A stretch of DNA of 64,000 bases from CAWCDJ01 sp963778675 (GCA_963778675.1 CAVZVI010000014.1:434001-498000); one strand, 5' to 3'; positions 53,922 to 62,766 are shown, counted from the first letter of the stretch. Made by a program: numbers and translations. The notes: generated by a model not told the origin, from the letters alone.

Positions 53922-54194
53922 ATGCCGTGCCTGCTCCTGATCGTCGTTCTGGCGTTTCCGCGCGTAGTGCTGGCGCTGATGTTCCTGTTCACGCATTATC
54001 TGCAGCACGCCTACCACGCCATGATTGTGCCGCTGCTGGGATTCTTCTTTTTGCCGCTGACCACCATCGTGTATGCGTGGCTCTTGAACAATCGCATGCC
54101 CCTGGAAGGGTTCAACCTCTTCATGCTGATTGTTGCCGTGCTCGTCGACGCGGGCGGACTGGGCGGCGGAGCATGGCACCGGGGCCGGCGGTAA
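53922..54194 (+). CDS. Small hydrophobic membrane protein
   Basis: The 90-residue protein starts MPCLLLIVVLAFPRVVLALM and has three likely helices (residues 3-22, 35-55 and 65-82). No named family is recognised. TATAAC lies 3-8 bases before the ATG. It sits between the M28 peptidase and galM in the same direction; it may be co-transcribed. Confidence 0.55.
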   Translation: MPCLLLIVVLAFPRVVLALMFLFTHYLQHAYHAMIVPLLGFFFLPLTTIVYAWLLNNRMPLEGFNLFMLIVAVLVDAGGLGGGAWHRGRR

Positions 54195-54212
54195 TCGCTT
54201 AACATAGGGCTT

Positions 54213-55361
54213 ATGAGATTGAGCCGCTGGACCACCGGCGTCCTGCTGGGCGCCCTGTCGATCGCCTGCTTCGCCCAGGCGCCCGCGAAGAAGAAAGGAA
54301 ACTCCAACGTGATGAAACAGGCTTACGGAAAGATGCCGGACGGCACGCCGGTGGATCTGTACACGCTGACGAATGCGAAGGGAATGCAGGCCGGAATCAT
54401 CACCTACGGCGGGGCCGTGGTCTCGCTGACCGCTCCCGACCGCAACGGCAAATACGGCGACGTCGTATTGGGCATGGACAGCCTGGCGGGCTACCGGCAG
54501 CAGACCTCTTTCTTCGGCGCCCTGATCGGCAGGTACGGGAACCGCATCGGCAACGCGCAGTTCCAACTCGACGGCAAGACGTACCACCTCCCGAAAAACG
54601 ACGGCCAGAACACTTTGCACGGCGGCCCTGATGGATTCGACAAGCACGTGTGGCAAGCCAAGGAACTGCACAGCGCCGGCGGGCCATCGCTGGAACTGAC
54701 CTATGTCAGCAAGGATGGAGAAGAGGGCTTCCCCGGGACCCTGACGGCAAAGGTGGTCTACACGCTGACGGCCGAGAACGGGCTGCGCATCGATTACACC
54801 GCCACCACCGATAAGGACACGGTGCTCAACCTGACCAACCATTCCTACTTCAATCTTGCCGGCCCCGGTGAAGGCACCGTGCTCGATCACCAGGTGATGA
54901 TCAACGCCGACCGGTTCACGCCGGTGGATTCCGGGCTGATCCCCACCGGCGAGCTAAGACCGGTGAAAGGGACGCCGTTCGATTTCACGAAGGCGACGGC
55001 GATCGGCGCGCGCATCGGCGCCGATGACCAGCAGTTGAAGTACGGCAAGGGATACGATCACAACTGGGTGCTCAACGGCGGCGGCAACGGCCTGCACAAG
55101 GCCGCCGAAGTGTACGAGCCGAAGACCGGCCGCGTGCTGGAGGTCTGGACGACCCAGCCGGGCCTGCAGTTCTACACCGGCAACTTCCTCGATGGCACCG
55201 TGCGCGGCAAGGGCGGAAAGGCCTACCCGTTCCGCGGGGCATTCTGCATGGAGACGCAGCACTTTCCGGATTCGCCGAACAAACCGAGCTTTCCGACTAC
55301 CGAGTTGAAGCCCGGCCAGACGTACCACGCGACCACCGAGTATCGTTTCACGGCAAGGTAG
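54213..55361 (+). CDS. galM: Exported aldose 1-epimerase (mutarotase)
   Basis: The 382-residue protein has a signal peptide (residues 1-22) and the galactose-mutarotase fold: FGALIGRYGNRIGNAQFQLD, NTLHGGPDGFDKHVW (catalytic His), LTNHSYFNLAGPGEG (second His), GKGYDHNWVL and YTGNFLDGT; the acid Glu lies near the C-terminus. It interconverts alpha and beta anomers of aldoses. TAACAT lies 7 bases before the ATG. Being exported fits the other secreted sugar proteins in the window. Confidence 0.93.
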   Translation: MRLSRWTTGVLLGALSIACFAQAPAKKKGNSNVMKQAYGKMPDGTPVDLYTLTNAKGMQAGIITYGGAVVSLTAPDRNGKYGDVVLGMDSLAGYRQQTSFFGALIGRYGNRIGNAQFQLDGKTYHLPKNDGQNTLHGGPDGFDKHVWQAKELHSAGGPSLELTYVSKDGEEGFPGTLTAKVVYTLTAENGLRIDYTATTDKDTVLNLTNHSYFNLAGPGEGTVLDHQVMINADRFTPVDSGLIPTGELRPVKGTPFDFTKATAIGARIGADDQQLKYGKGYDHNWVLNGGGNGLHKAAEVYEPKTGRVLEVWTTQPGLQFYTGNFLDGTVRGKGGKAYPFRGAFCMETQHFPDSPNKPSFPTTELKPGQTYHATTEYRFTAR

Positions 55362-55364
55362 CGC

Positions 55365-56414
55365 TCACGTCCCGCGCCGCAGTACTTCCGCGAAGAGGGC
55401 TGCCTGGCGGAGCACGTCCAGCCTCTCGAAGACGCGCATGCGGTGCTCGATCTTCATGAACTTGCGATAGATGGCGTTGAGGTTGATCAGCGTCCGCTCC
55501 TGGCCGATCCAGGCGGCGAAGGGTGAGCCGAGGTAGCCGTCACTGCGCACGATGGTGAGCGCCGCGCTCGACACAGGCTGTTCCAGGCTGAACTGCCGGC
55601 GAGCCGCGTTCCAGAGGAACTGCCAGTAGTCGCGGATCGCCTCCACCCCTTCGGGGCCGGTGAGGGGCCCGTGCCCGGGCACGATGACCTCTGGCTTCAG
55701 GGCCAGGATGCGGTCGCAGGCGGTGATCCAGTTTTGCACGGAGCCGTCCCACAGGATGGGGATGCAGCCGGAAAAGACGATGTCGCCGGCCGCCACGATG
55801 CGGTCGTCGGGCAGGTGCACCACCAGGTCGCCGGCGCTGTGCGCGGGGCCGAGTTCGATCAACTCCACCGCGCGGCCGCCGATCTCCAAATGCAGACGGC
55901 CGGAGAAGGTGGTGGTGGGATGAACCGGCCGGATTCCGGAATAGTCGAAGGGCCGCATCATGCCGTCGAAATAATCGGCCGCCACTTGCCAGCGGCGCCG
56001 CCGCGGCAGCGGCAGCCGGCCCATCGCGCGGAAGATCCGCGAAACCAACCGCAGCTTCTTCATCTCCTGCGGGCCGTGATGCCGCATGCGGTTGGCGGCG
56101 ATCTTGGTGGCGATGATCTGGCGGGCCTCCGTAAGCTGGTTGCCGAACCAGTGGTCTCCATCCGCATGGGTATTGACGACCGGGCCGATCGGCGCGTCTT
56201 CGAGCAAGGGCCGAAAGGCTTCAAGCATGGCCGCTGTCCGCGGCAGGTCCCAGAGCGTATCGACCAGCAACGACTCGCGATGGCCGCAGACCAGGGCCGT
56301 GTTCCCGAGGCCCCAGTTGCCGTCGGGAGTGGTCCAGGCGTGGACTCCGGCAACGATCGGGTGAATACCCGGTGAGGATTGGTTGGCCAAGCGAAAGTTT
56401 AGCGCAGCAGGCAT
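55365..56414 (-). CDS. MBL-fold metallo-hydrolase
   Basis: The 349-residue protein has a zinc-binding VVNTHADGDHWFGNQ, then ELGPAHSAGDLVVHLPDD, GDIVFSGCIPILWDGS and VIVPGHGPLTGPEG, the standard set of MBL motifs. A C-terminal helical part (about 280-349) follows. No signal peptide is visible, so it is probably cytoplasmic. The substrate is unknown. The start at 56414 was chosen because upstream frames are antisense to the next gene. It converges with galM. Confidence 0.87.
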   Translation of the reverse strand: MPAALNFRLANQSSPGIHPIVAGVHAWTTPDGNWGLGNTALVCGHRESLLVDTLWDLPRTAAMLEAFRPLLEDAPIGPVVNTHADGDHWFGNQLTEARQIIATKIAANRMRHHGPQEMKKLRLVSRIFRAMGRLPLPRRRRWQVAADYFDGMMRPFDYSGIRPVHPTTTFSGRLHLEIGGRAVELIELGPAHSAGDLVVHLPDDRIVAAGDIVFSGCIPILWDGSVQNWITACDRILALKPEVIVPGHGPLTGPEGVEAIRDYWQFLWNAARRQFSLEQPVSSAALTIVRSDGYLGSPFAAWIGQERTLINLNAIYRKFMKIEHRMRVFERLDVLRQAALFAEVLRRGT

Positions 56415-56480
56415 CCTCCGCAAAGCTTGGAACGAAGGTTGCGGCGGCGCGTCGTACCATATAAGCGGAGGTTGCGACTG

Positions 56481-57191
56481 ATGAAGCAGCGGATCTTCTG
56501 CCTTTTGGCGATTGCCGGGCTTCTGGCGGCCGCCGGTGATGAGAGCGGCATCCGGCCCCGGCCGGCCGCTGCCGACTATCCGGCGCTCGGCGCGTCGGGC
56601 GGTGTGACCGTAGCGGCGGCGGTGGTGCCCCACAGCGAGGTGAGCAAGCTGTTTGCAACCGATCTGAACCACGACGGCTACGTGGTGATCGAGGTTGCGA
56701 TCTATCCTCCAGACGGCCGCGAGGTGCAGGTGGCAAGCCGCGACTTCCTCCTGGCGTCGGGGAAGGACGGCGGCACAGTGCGGCCGGCGGGCCCGGACGC
56801 AATCGCAGCCCGGTACGACCGGAAGCACGAGCCGCCCGGGATCGGAAAACCGGGGAACGTCCAGGTCTATAACACGGCCACCATCGGATACGAGAGCGGC
56901 ACGTACAACGGCCAGCGGCAGAGCGGAGTCTATACGGGCGCGGGCGTCGGCGTGGGGGTCGGCGATCCCGGACCCATGGCGGCACCGCCTCCTTCCGGCG
57001 CTCCGGACGGATACGAGATCCGGCAGGAGCTTGCCGGAAAGGCACTTCCGGAAGGGCGCATGGACCACGTGGTGGCGGGCTACCTCTATTTTCCGAAGCC
57101 TTCGGGGAAGGTCGGAAAGGCGGGTTACCGGCTCACCTGGTATGGGCCGGAGAGCCAGGCTCACCTGACAGTTCCGCTTCCTCGCAAGTAG
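56481..57191 (+). CDS. Secreted protein of unknown function
   Basis: The 236-residue protein begins MKQRIFCLLAIAGLLAAAGD (signal peptide) and has segments VTVAAAVVPHSEVSKLFATD, VEVAIYPPDGREVQVASRDF, a Gly/Val-rich stretch TGAGVGVGVGDPGP and a C-terminal VVAGYLYFPKPSGKV. GGAGG precedes the ATG at 56481. No family is recognised. Its end overlaps the convergent GT2 gene by 59 bases. Confidence 0.65.
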   Translation: MKQRIFCLLAIAGLLAAAGDESGIRPRPAAADYPALGASGGVTVAAAVVPHSEVSKLFATDLNHDGYVVIEVAIYPPDGREVQVASRDFLLASGKDGGTVRPAGPDAIAARYDRKHEPPGIGKPGNVQVYNTATIGYESGTYNGQRQSGVYTGAGVGVGVGDPGPMAAPPPSGAPDGYEIRQELAGKALPEGRMDHVVAGYLYFPKPSGKVGKAGYRLTWYGPESQAHLTVPLPRK

Positions 57192-58389
57192 CGCCGGGCC
57201 ACTTACGGCGGGCCATCTCCATCGCCGCTCGAAAAGCGAGACCCTCGCGCGGGCCGCGAATCACCGCAACCTCGGCATAGTCACGCAGAGTATCTGGGGA
57301 CGGTGGAACCAATTTCGGGGAAGAGGCGACTAACACACGCCCCTGCCCGGTTCCCGGAAAGAGCGCGACCGACCCGCCGGTGAGCGCCAGGAACCAGTCC
57401 TCGTCGCATTCCGGTTCGATCCGCGGACCTCCTTCCACGGCGATACGCCACGCGCGCCGTAGCGCCCGGTGGAACGCCGGCTGGTCCGCGCCGAGTTCCA
57501 GCCTCCGCAGCGCCTGGCGCCACAGGCGGCGGAAGAGCGCGGGACGGGCCACGGTACGGGCGAGAAACCTCAAGTAGTTCACTTCCAGAATGTGCTGCAG
57601 CTCTTCCTCCGTGAAATAGCGGGAGGTGGTGGCGCGGTGCCGGTGCTCGACTACCGCGCCGGCTACGTAGACGCTCGGCCAGCCACGCTGCCAGGCGCGC
57701 CAGCCCAGATCAAGGTCCTCGACATAAGCCGGCTCGTAGGCTTCGTCGACGTTTCCGAGGGCGTGCAGCATGGCGGCGTCGTAGAGCGAACAGCCGCCGC
57801 TTCCGTACAGCACCCAGGTGCCGTCTTCGCCGGGCAGGGGCTCATCGCACCGGACCGGGAAGTCTTCGGGACGGTCCTGCGCCATGACTGCCTTGCCAGT
57901 CTCCTCGCGGCGGACGCCGGTGGGAAAGCGGATCTGTGCGGTGGCGCAGAAGAGTCCCGGGATGCGGCGAAAGGGCGCCGAAAGCGCCGCGAAGAATCCG
58001 GGCTCGAGCAGCATGTCGTTGTTCAGCAGACAGACGTGCGAATAGCGGGCGGCTGCCGTCCCGCGGTTCACGGCACGTGCAAATGAGAGCGGGACGGGCG
58101 AGACGTCGACGCGCGCTTGCGGCCACTCGGCGGCCAGCCACCCCGCCGTTCCGTCGGCGGATCCATTATCCACTACGATGATCTCCGAGGCGCCGGACGT
58201 AAAATCGCGGGTGATACCGGGGAGTTGGGCGCGCAGCAGATCCCTGCCGTTTCGCGATGGGATCACCACCGAGATGCCGGCCGGCCGCGGTTCTGCCGGC
58301 TGCGAGAATTCAGTGCGCCTGCGCGGACGTATCATGGCGGCGGCGCGCGCCGCGCGGGACCACCAAGCGGCCTGGGATCGGGATCTCAA
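57133..58389 (-). CDS. GT2 family glycosyltransferase
   Basis: The protein of up to 418 residues has a GT-A fold: ISVVIPSRNGRDLLRAQLPG, IIVVDNGSADGTAGWLA, CLLNNDMLLEPGF (DxD-like) and the VYGSGGCSLYDAAMLHALGN and DLDLGWRAWQRGW motifs typical of rhamnosyl/galactosyl transferases. The donor and acceptor are unknown. No ATG suits the full length; TTG 58389 lies two bases after the upstream stop, while ATG 58335 (MIRPRRR) is a shorter alternative. It follows the alpha/alpha-barrel gene directly, suggesting a polysaccharide locus. Confidence 0.87.
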   Translation of the reverse strand: MRSRSQAAWWSRAARAAAMIRPRRRTEFSQPAEPRPAGISVVIPSRNGRDLLRAQLPGITRDFTSGASEIIVVDNGSADGTAGWLAAEWPQARVDVSPVPLSFARAVNRGTAAARYSHVCLLNNDMLLEPGFFAALSAPFRRIPGLFCATAQIRFPTGVRREETGKAVMAQDRPEDFPVRCDEPLPGEDGTWVLYGSGGCSLYDAAMLHALGNVDEAYEPAYVEDLDLGWRAWQRGWPSVYVAGAVVEHRHRATTSRYFTEEELQHILEVNYLRFLARTVARPALFRRLWRQALRRLELGADQPAFHRALRRAWRIAVEGGPRIEPECDEDWFLALTGGSVALFPGTGQGRVLVASSPKLVPPSPDTLRDYAEVAVIRGPREGLAFRAAMEMARRKWPGATCEEAELSGEPGSPAHTR

Positions 58390-58391
58390 GG

Positions 58392-59462
58392 TCAGATGAG
58401 CAGATGCAGGGGGGCCGCCGCACCGCCAGCCTCGCTCTGCCGCCAGAGCTCGAGGGCCTGCATGGCGAAAGCAGTCGACACCGGGTTCACAAAGGGCATC
58501 CAGGCGCGGCCGGCCCGTCCGAACCAGTATCCCCCGTCGATGCGCGGATCGGGACCGGCGGCTTGGAATTCGGCAAGTTGGGCGGCTTCGAAGGCGGCGG
58601 CCTCGCGGTCGAGCGGCGCAATACCGGCGTAATCGGCATACAGGCGGATGCGCAGCAGTTGCGCGTAAACATCCGAGCGTACGAATTCCGGAGCAATATC
58701 GCGAAGCAGGACGCCGGTGCGCCGGATACCCTCGCAGAGCGCGAAGGTGCTGCGCAGTTCGCTACCGCGCACGAGCAGACCTTCGAGGAAATAAAGGAAC
58801 GCGTGCAGGCGGTCCATCACTTTGCGGCGTTCGGGGTGGCCGGGGAGGAAACCGCTCCAGGTGCGCAGGGAGTAGTCGAGGACGCGCTCGTAGTGCGACC
58901 GGAAGTTGGCGTCGCCGGTGGCGTCGGCCAGGTCCCACCATGCCATCGCCGCCTTGAGCTGGTAACAGCCGGAACTGTGGGACCAGCGCAAGGGATCGCG
59001 GTCGGCGGGACGCATGTCGGAATAGGCGAGGATCGGATGGAAGTCGGCGCCGGCATCGAAGCCGCCCTTGATCATCGATTCGCCCACGGCAACCGCGGTC
59101 TGAAGAAACTGCTCTTTGCCGAGGGCGCGCCACGCGGAGAGCAACCCGCGGACAATAATGCCGGAATCGAAGAAGTACGCCACGTCGTTTCCATCGAGCT
59201 CAAAGGGCACGCAGCCGGAGAACGGGTCGCGGGCCTCGACCAGGAAGCCGGCCGCCTGCGCGGCGCGGTCAAGATACCGCTGGTCCTGGGTGATGGAATG
59301 CAAGTAGACGAACGCGCTGATGGCGTAACCGGTAATCTCCGTCGATACGGCGACGTTCCGTGCCTCGTCCGTACGATAGTAGCGGGCGACGCCGCCGTCT
59401 GGCGTTTGAATGCCGGAACGGAGAAACCACTCTCCGGCGCGCGAGATCTGCTGAGACAACAC
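58392..59462 (-). CDS. Alpha/alpha-barrel protein, glycoside hydrolase-like
   Basis: The 356-residue protein has repeated helical hairpins with paired aromatic residues (STEITGYAISAFVYLHSITQ, YLDRAAQAAGFLVEARDP, FDSGIIVRGLLSAWRALGK, DRLHAFLYFLEGLLVRGSEL), the look of a six-hairpin glycosidase or epimerase barrel. No clear catalytic pair can be assigned. Its TGA is followed two bases later by the GT2 start. Plausible role: processing of the glycan made by the neighbouring GT2. Confidence 0.65.
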   Translation of the reverse strand: MLSQQISRAGEWFLRSGIQTPDGGVARYYRTDEARNVAVSTEITGYAISAFVYLHSITQDQRYLDRAAQAAGFLVEARDPFSGCVPFELDGNDVAYFFDSGIIVRGLLSAWRALGKEQFLQTAVAVGESMIKGGFDAGADFHPILAYSDMRPADRDPLRWSHSSGCYQLKAAMAWWDLADATGDANFRSHYERVLDYSLRTWSGFLPGHPERRKVMDRLHAFLYFLEGLLVRGSELRSTFALCEGIRRTGVLLRDIAPEFVRSDVYAQLLRIRLYADYAGIAPLDREAAAFEAAQLAEFQAAGPDPRIDGGYWFGRAGRAWMPFVNPVSTAFAMQALELWRQSEAGGAAAPLHLLI

Positions 59463-59463
59463 G

Positions 59464-60209
59464 CTAGTTTATCATCACAATTCCGAGCGCCAATGTGATA
59501 ACGGCGAGTGGGAGGCCGGTCCGCGCATATTCCCAGAAGGTGATGTGCGCCGTACGCCGGGCGCGTTCGACCACAATCAGGTTCGCCACGGAGCCGAGCA
59601 GCGTGAGGTTACCCGCCAGGGTGGAGGACATCGCCAGCGTCAACCAGGCGCGCGTGGCGTCGGGGAGATAGGGAACGAATCCCTTGAACAGGAGCACCGC
59701 CGGGACGTTGCTGACGATATTGGAAAGAACCGCGGTAAATATCGCCATAGGAGCCGCTCGTTCCAGGTGATAGCGCGAGGCTGCGGCGAACAGGTTTGCC
59801 GCAAGCGGAGTCTTCTCGATGCCGGCGATCACGATGAAGAGCCCGATGAAGAGCACCAGCAGGCTCCAATCGTGTCGTTGACGAAGAAGGCGGAGAAGAC
59901 GCCTGAGACCGCCACGATCCCAGAGAGCAGAACCAGCGGCCGGTGAGCGTGCTCCACCACCCACGCGCTGACCAGCGTGAAGAAGCCGGAAAGCCGCAGG
60001 TTGGCCACCACGATCATCATGCCGAACAGCAGCATGATGGTGTCGTAATTGATGGCGGCGTAGGCCTCCTCCACGGTGAGGACGTTGGCGCCGAGCATTA
60101 AGGATGCGCCGATGATGGCCGCGCCCGTGCGGTCCACGCGGAATCCGGGGAGGCGGCCAATGGCGAGCACGAGGTAGGTGCCGGCGAAGATCAGGTAGGC
60201 GGCGAGCAC
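59464..60209 (-). pseudogene. SLC13/ArsB-type anion permease with internal deletion and frameshift
   Basis: The N-terminal part (GTG 60209) has the start of a 410-430 residue permease: AYLIFAGTYLVLAIGRLPGF, EEAYAAINYDTIMLLFGMM, VFSAFFVNDT. The frame then shifts directly to DWSLLVLFIGLFIVIAGIEK and LFAAASRYHLERAAPMAIF, the C-terminal half, ending GIVMIN. Only about 248 codons remain, so some 160 residues are missing between FFVNDT and DWSLL. The junction ACGATTGG (about 59868-59880) could be a deletion at short homology or an assembly error. Confidence 0.82.
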
Positions 60210-60261
60210 GGAGTCTCATTGTCGCATTGGGGGCAGGAAGGTCGTCCGATTTTCGCCCCAA

Positions 60262-60762
60262 ATGAAGTCCCTACAACGCCTCTACCGGCGACACTTCAGG
60301 CAGGCTAAACTGGCAGCAGGCGTGCGTCCGCCGCGCCCATGGAGCACCAGCTTGAGCACAATGGAGTTCCCGTTCACGGAATCCAGCTACCAGACCGCGC
60401 CGCTGGTGGAGTACAGTCAGGCGTTTCAGGAACGCGCCGCCGCCCTGTTCCGGCTCGTGGCCGAGCGGGTCGGTGCGGCCCGGGCGAGGGAGCACAAGGG
60501 GAGCTTCAGCGTCATCGCCGCGTCCAGCGACGCCACGGCCGCGAAGATCATGATTTACGAGATGGGCAAGGGCAAGATCAACGGTCACGACCCGCTGCTG
60601 GAGGACGGTATCTACGTGCTCATCCGCGTCCACGGCACGGCCGGGCGCACGATCGGGGTTGCGCCGATGCACCACGAGCGGTTTGCGTACTTCCGGTTGC
60701 ATGGCGAACAGCGACTGGACGAGATCGCCGACTTCGTTGCGGCGTGTGCGGGAGCCCGGTAG
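60262..60762 (+). CDS. Conserved hypothetical protein
   Basis: The protein has up to 166 residues; the part from Met34 (60361, MEFPFTESSYQTAPLVEYSQ) looks most protein-like, and the first 33 residues are basic and may not be translated. Segments such as SFSVIAASSDATAAKIMIYE, DGIYVLIRVHG and RFAYFRLHGEQRLDEIADFV suggest an alpha/beta fold. No named family is recognised. It is divergent from the broken permease. Confidence 0.55.
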   Translation: MKSLQRLYRRHFRQAKLAAGVRPPRPWSTSLSTMEFPFTESSYQTAPLVEYSQAFQERAAALFRLVAERVGAARAREHKGSFSVIAASSDATAAKIMIYEMGKGKINGHDPLLEDGIYVLIRVHGTAGRTIGVAPMHHERFAYFRLHGEQRLDEIADFVAACAGAR

Positions 60763-60806
60763 CGACGCTCCTCAACCTGGACATCCCGCGTAACCCACGA
60801 TCCGGG

Positions 60807-60953
60807 CTACGCTGCCCTCGGGGGGCGCGGACCATCAACAACCTGAAGCCGGCAGTGTCCGACGCATCCCTTGAGTTTGCAGGTCAGGCACGTGACCTTG
60901 CCCTTTTTGGTGCTGTGAGCCGCCACGGGTGTCGAGATGATTGAGAACGTCAC
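60807..60953 (-). CDS. Very small protein with a four-cysteine motif
   Basis: The 48-residue protein begins with GTG 60953, giving VTFSIISTPVAAHSTKKGKV, followed by TCLTCKLKGCVGHC. The four cysteines (CxxC-x4-C-x3-C) form a compact zinc-ribbon or metal-binding pattern. Its GTG overlaps the TGA of the preceding small gene as GTGA, so the two are translationally coupled. The function is unknown. Confidence 0.5.
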   Translation of the reverse strand: MTFSIISTPVAAHSTKKGKVTCLTCKLKGCVGHCRLQVVDGPRPPRAA

Positions 60954-61195
60954 GCCGCCTCCGGGAAGTTCACATCGGCGGCCACGGCTGGTTCCAGCGA
61001 AGCATTCGGCGAACCGGGAATCCCGGCATCGAAAGCCAGTTGAACGGGCACCTCGCGAACATCGATTGGATCGATGCCACGGGCAGGTTGGCGCTTCGTC
61101 CACCCGTCAATTGCGTTCGGGAACATGACCCACCCGGTCGATTCGCTGTATGCGTACCAGCGGTCGGGATAGTTTCTGCTGCGGTACAGTTTCAT
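60950..61195 (-). CDS. Small conserved protein, aromatic-rich
   Basis: The 81-residue protein begins MKLYRSRNYPDRWYAYSEST and contains GWVMFPNAIDGWTKRQPARG. A good ribosome binding site (GGAGGGC, 6 bases before ATG 61195) sets the start, and a longer frame upstream is not needed. The density of Trp/Tyr and the spacing suggest a folded conserved domain; I recall similar small proteins in Acidobacteria but cannot name a family. It is coupled to the cysteine-motif gene at 60807. Confidence 0.7.
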   Translation of the reverse strand: MKLYRSRNYPDRWYAYSESTGWVMFPNAIDGWTKRQPARGIDPIDVREVPVQLAFDAGIPGSPNASLEPAVAADVNFPEAA

Positions 61196-61377
61196 CGAAA
61201 GCCCTCCAATTCGACTACCTGCTGCAACACTAACGCAGCACCGTGGGGTTTTCCAACGGAAACGGTGGGGTGATGGCTTGACCCTTTTGCGGGTATTCCC
61301 GGCCCGTCCCGGCCGGCGGGCCAGGGGGCGGACAGAAACCTCCTCAAGTTTGGCTGATACCGTCCGATCTGGTTGGA

Positions 61378-61647
61378 GTGGACGCTCTTGACGCGCGGAA
61401 GGAGCCACGCATCCGCTCCCGTGGCTGCATACAACTTGTGCTGGGTGAGGGGTATCGAATCGAAGGATTCATCCGGGACGTGTCGCCTGGCGGCATTTGT
61501 GTAGAAACAGCGGAGGGGATCCCGGTCGGCGCGGCTCTGCATATTGAAGCTGGGCACTATACCAGCAGGGCCGTAGTCCGGCATTGTACCGGGCATGGTT
61601 CTAAATGCCGGATCGGCTTGGACCTGGAAGCTGCAACGAAGAGCTAG
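61378..61647 (+). CDS. PilZ domain protein
   Basis: The 89-residue protein shows a PilZ c-di-GMP-binding pattern: basic RKEPRIRSRG near the N-terminus (RxxxR type) and IRDVSPGGICVE (DxSxxG type), then a beta-rich rest. It probably binds c-di-GMP and acts as a stand-alone adaptor. The start is GTG 61378, with no convincing Shine-Dalgarno. Confidence 0.8.
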   Translation: MDALDARKEPRIRSRGCIQLVLGEGYRIEGFIRDVSPGGICVETAEGIPVGAALHIEAGHYTSRAVVRHCTGHGSKCRIGLDLEAATKS

Positions 61648-61713
61648 GGTTTCCTGAACCGCACTGCATTCTGCCAAAATGAGGGAGAGGCGGGCCCTCA
61701 CTGGAGGATTGCA

Positions 61714-62091
61714 TTGATCGACACGGTGCTCAACCTGTTATTCCGGTGCCCCCATCGACGCCTCACACGCCCTGTAAGTCCCGTCACGAAAGCCGGAGAA
61801 CCGCACGGCGAAACTTACGTGGTGTGCCTGGATTGCGGAAAGCAGTTTTCGTACGACCTGAGGGAAATGCGGATCGGGAAGGCGATCGATCATTCCCACG
61901 ATTCCGGAGTCCTGCCGCCCGATATGCCGAAAGCGCCGGCGAACAAATGGAAATACGTGGCCCTGGCGGCGGTGCCCCTGGCAGCCGTGCTCGGGGCGGC
62001 GGCGAAGGGGAAGAAACGCCCGGATGCCAAGCCGGAGCCGGAGAAGAGAGCGTCCGGCGGATCCACGGATTCCGGTGGTCCCGAGAAATAG
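61714..62091 (+). CDS. Small protein with CxxC motif and C-terminal membrane helix
   Basis: The 125-residue protein starts at TTG 61714, with GGAGG 6 bases upstream. It opens IDTVLNLLFRCPHRRLTRPV, has YVVCLDCGKQFSYDLREMRI (zinc-ribbon-like) and a hydrophobic segment WKYVALAAVPLAAVLGAAAK before a charged tail. Similar small proteins occur in Acidobacteria. The function is unknown. Confidence 0.7.
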   Translation: MIDTVLNLLFRCPHRRLTRPVSPVTKAGEPHGETYVVCLDCGKQFSYDLREMRIGKAIDHSHDSGVLPPDMPKAPANKWKYVALAAVPLAAVLGAAAKGKKRPDAKPEPEKRASGGSTDSGGPEK

Positions 62092-62114
62092 GACGGTCCT
62101 ACGCGGTGCCCTGA

Positions 62115-62348
62115 TCAGGCCAGGAGGTCGATCGCCTGTTGAGCCATTTGGCCGGCGGTCTGGAGCGTCTTGAGGTTGGCCTCGAACTGGCTGCGGGCGG
62201 CAAGCAGGGATACCGCCGCGTCGCTGAGATTCACCGAATCGGAGGCCGGGCTGTCCGGACCTGCGGCTTGTGCGATCTGAGCCGCCGCTTTTTCAAAATC
62301 CCCTTGGGCCTGGTTCAGACCCTGCAAAGCAATTCCGCGGATCTCCAT
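62115..62348 (-). CDS. Small flagellar-rod-like protein
   Basis: The 77-residue protein begins MEIRGIALQGLNQAQGDFEK and ends with VSLLAARSQFEANLKTLQTA, QMAQQAIDLLA. This resembles the C-terminal helix of flagellar rod/hook proteins (FlgC/FlgG type). No flagellar genes lie in the window, so a flagellar role is doubtful. Confidence 0.6.
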   Translation of the reverse strand: MEIRGIALQGLNQAQGDFEKAAAQIAQAAGPDSPASDSVNLSDAAVSLLAARSQFEANLKTLQTAGQMAQQAIDLLA

Positions 62349-62393
62349 GCCGACCTTATCGGCCGCGCCGCGGGATCCTGGAGCGATTTCTTG

Positions 62394-62717
62394 CTAGCCG
62401 GGCTGAGGCACGTGGTCGTAGACGTATGCCGGATCCGCACCGTGGTCGCTCGGCATGATGATCCAGGCGATGAAGTAAGCGAGGAAGCCCACTCCCGTCG
62501 CCAGCGCGATCACCAGCCAGATCACCCGGATCAGCGTGACATCCACATCGAGCGCACGGGCGAAGCCGGCGCAGACGCCGGCAATCTTCTTATTGCGCTT
62601 ATCCAGCATCAGGGGCATGGAGACCGGCGCGGGGCCGGCGGCGGCGGTTCGCGCTCCACACCGCGAGCAGAACCGGTCCGCATCCCGTAGTTCCAGGCCG
62701 CATCGTGTGCAGTACAT
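62394..62717 (-). CDS. PspC domain protein with N-terminal zinc ribbon
   Basis: The 107-residue protein has a double-CxxC zinc ribbon (MYCTRCGLELRDADRFCSRC) and a PspC domain (LDKRNKKIAGVCAGFARALD; one to two membrane helices around VIWLVIALATGVGFLAYFIA). PspC proteins take part in envelope stress sensing; here no other psp gene adjoins. A nested inverted repeat (TACCGC...GCGGTA with CGCCC/GGGCG inside, 62728-62757) lies in the intergenic region ahead of it. Confidence 0.88.
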   Translation of the reverse strand: MYCTRCGLELRDADRFCSRCGARTAAAGPAPVSMPLMLDKRNKKIAGVCAGFARALDVDVTLIRVIWLVIALATGVGFLAYFIAWIIMPSDHGADPAYVYDHVPQPG

Positions 62718-62766
62718 AGCGTTTCCTTACCGCTAGATACGCCCGAAGGGCGCGGTATGTTCCGCC

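Noticed and set aside
62728..62757. Nested inverted repeat as a terminator
   Set aside because: There is no T-run after it and it lies between divergent starts, so it is more likely regulatory or chance.
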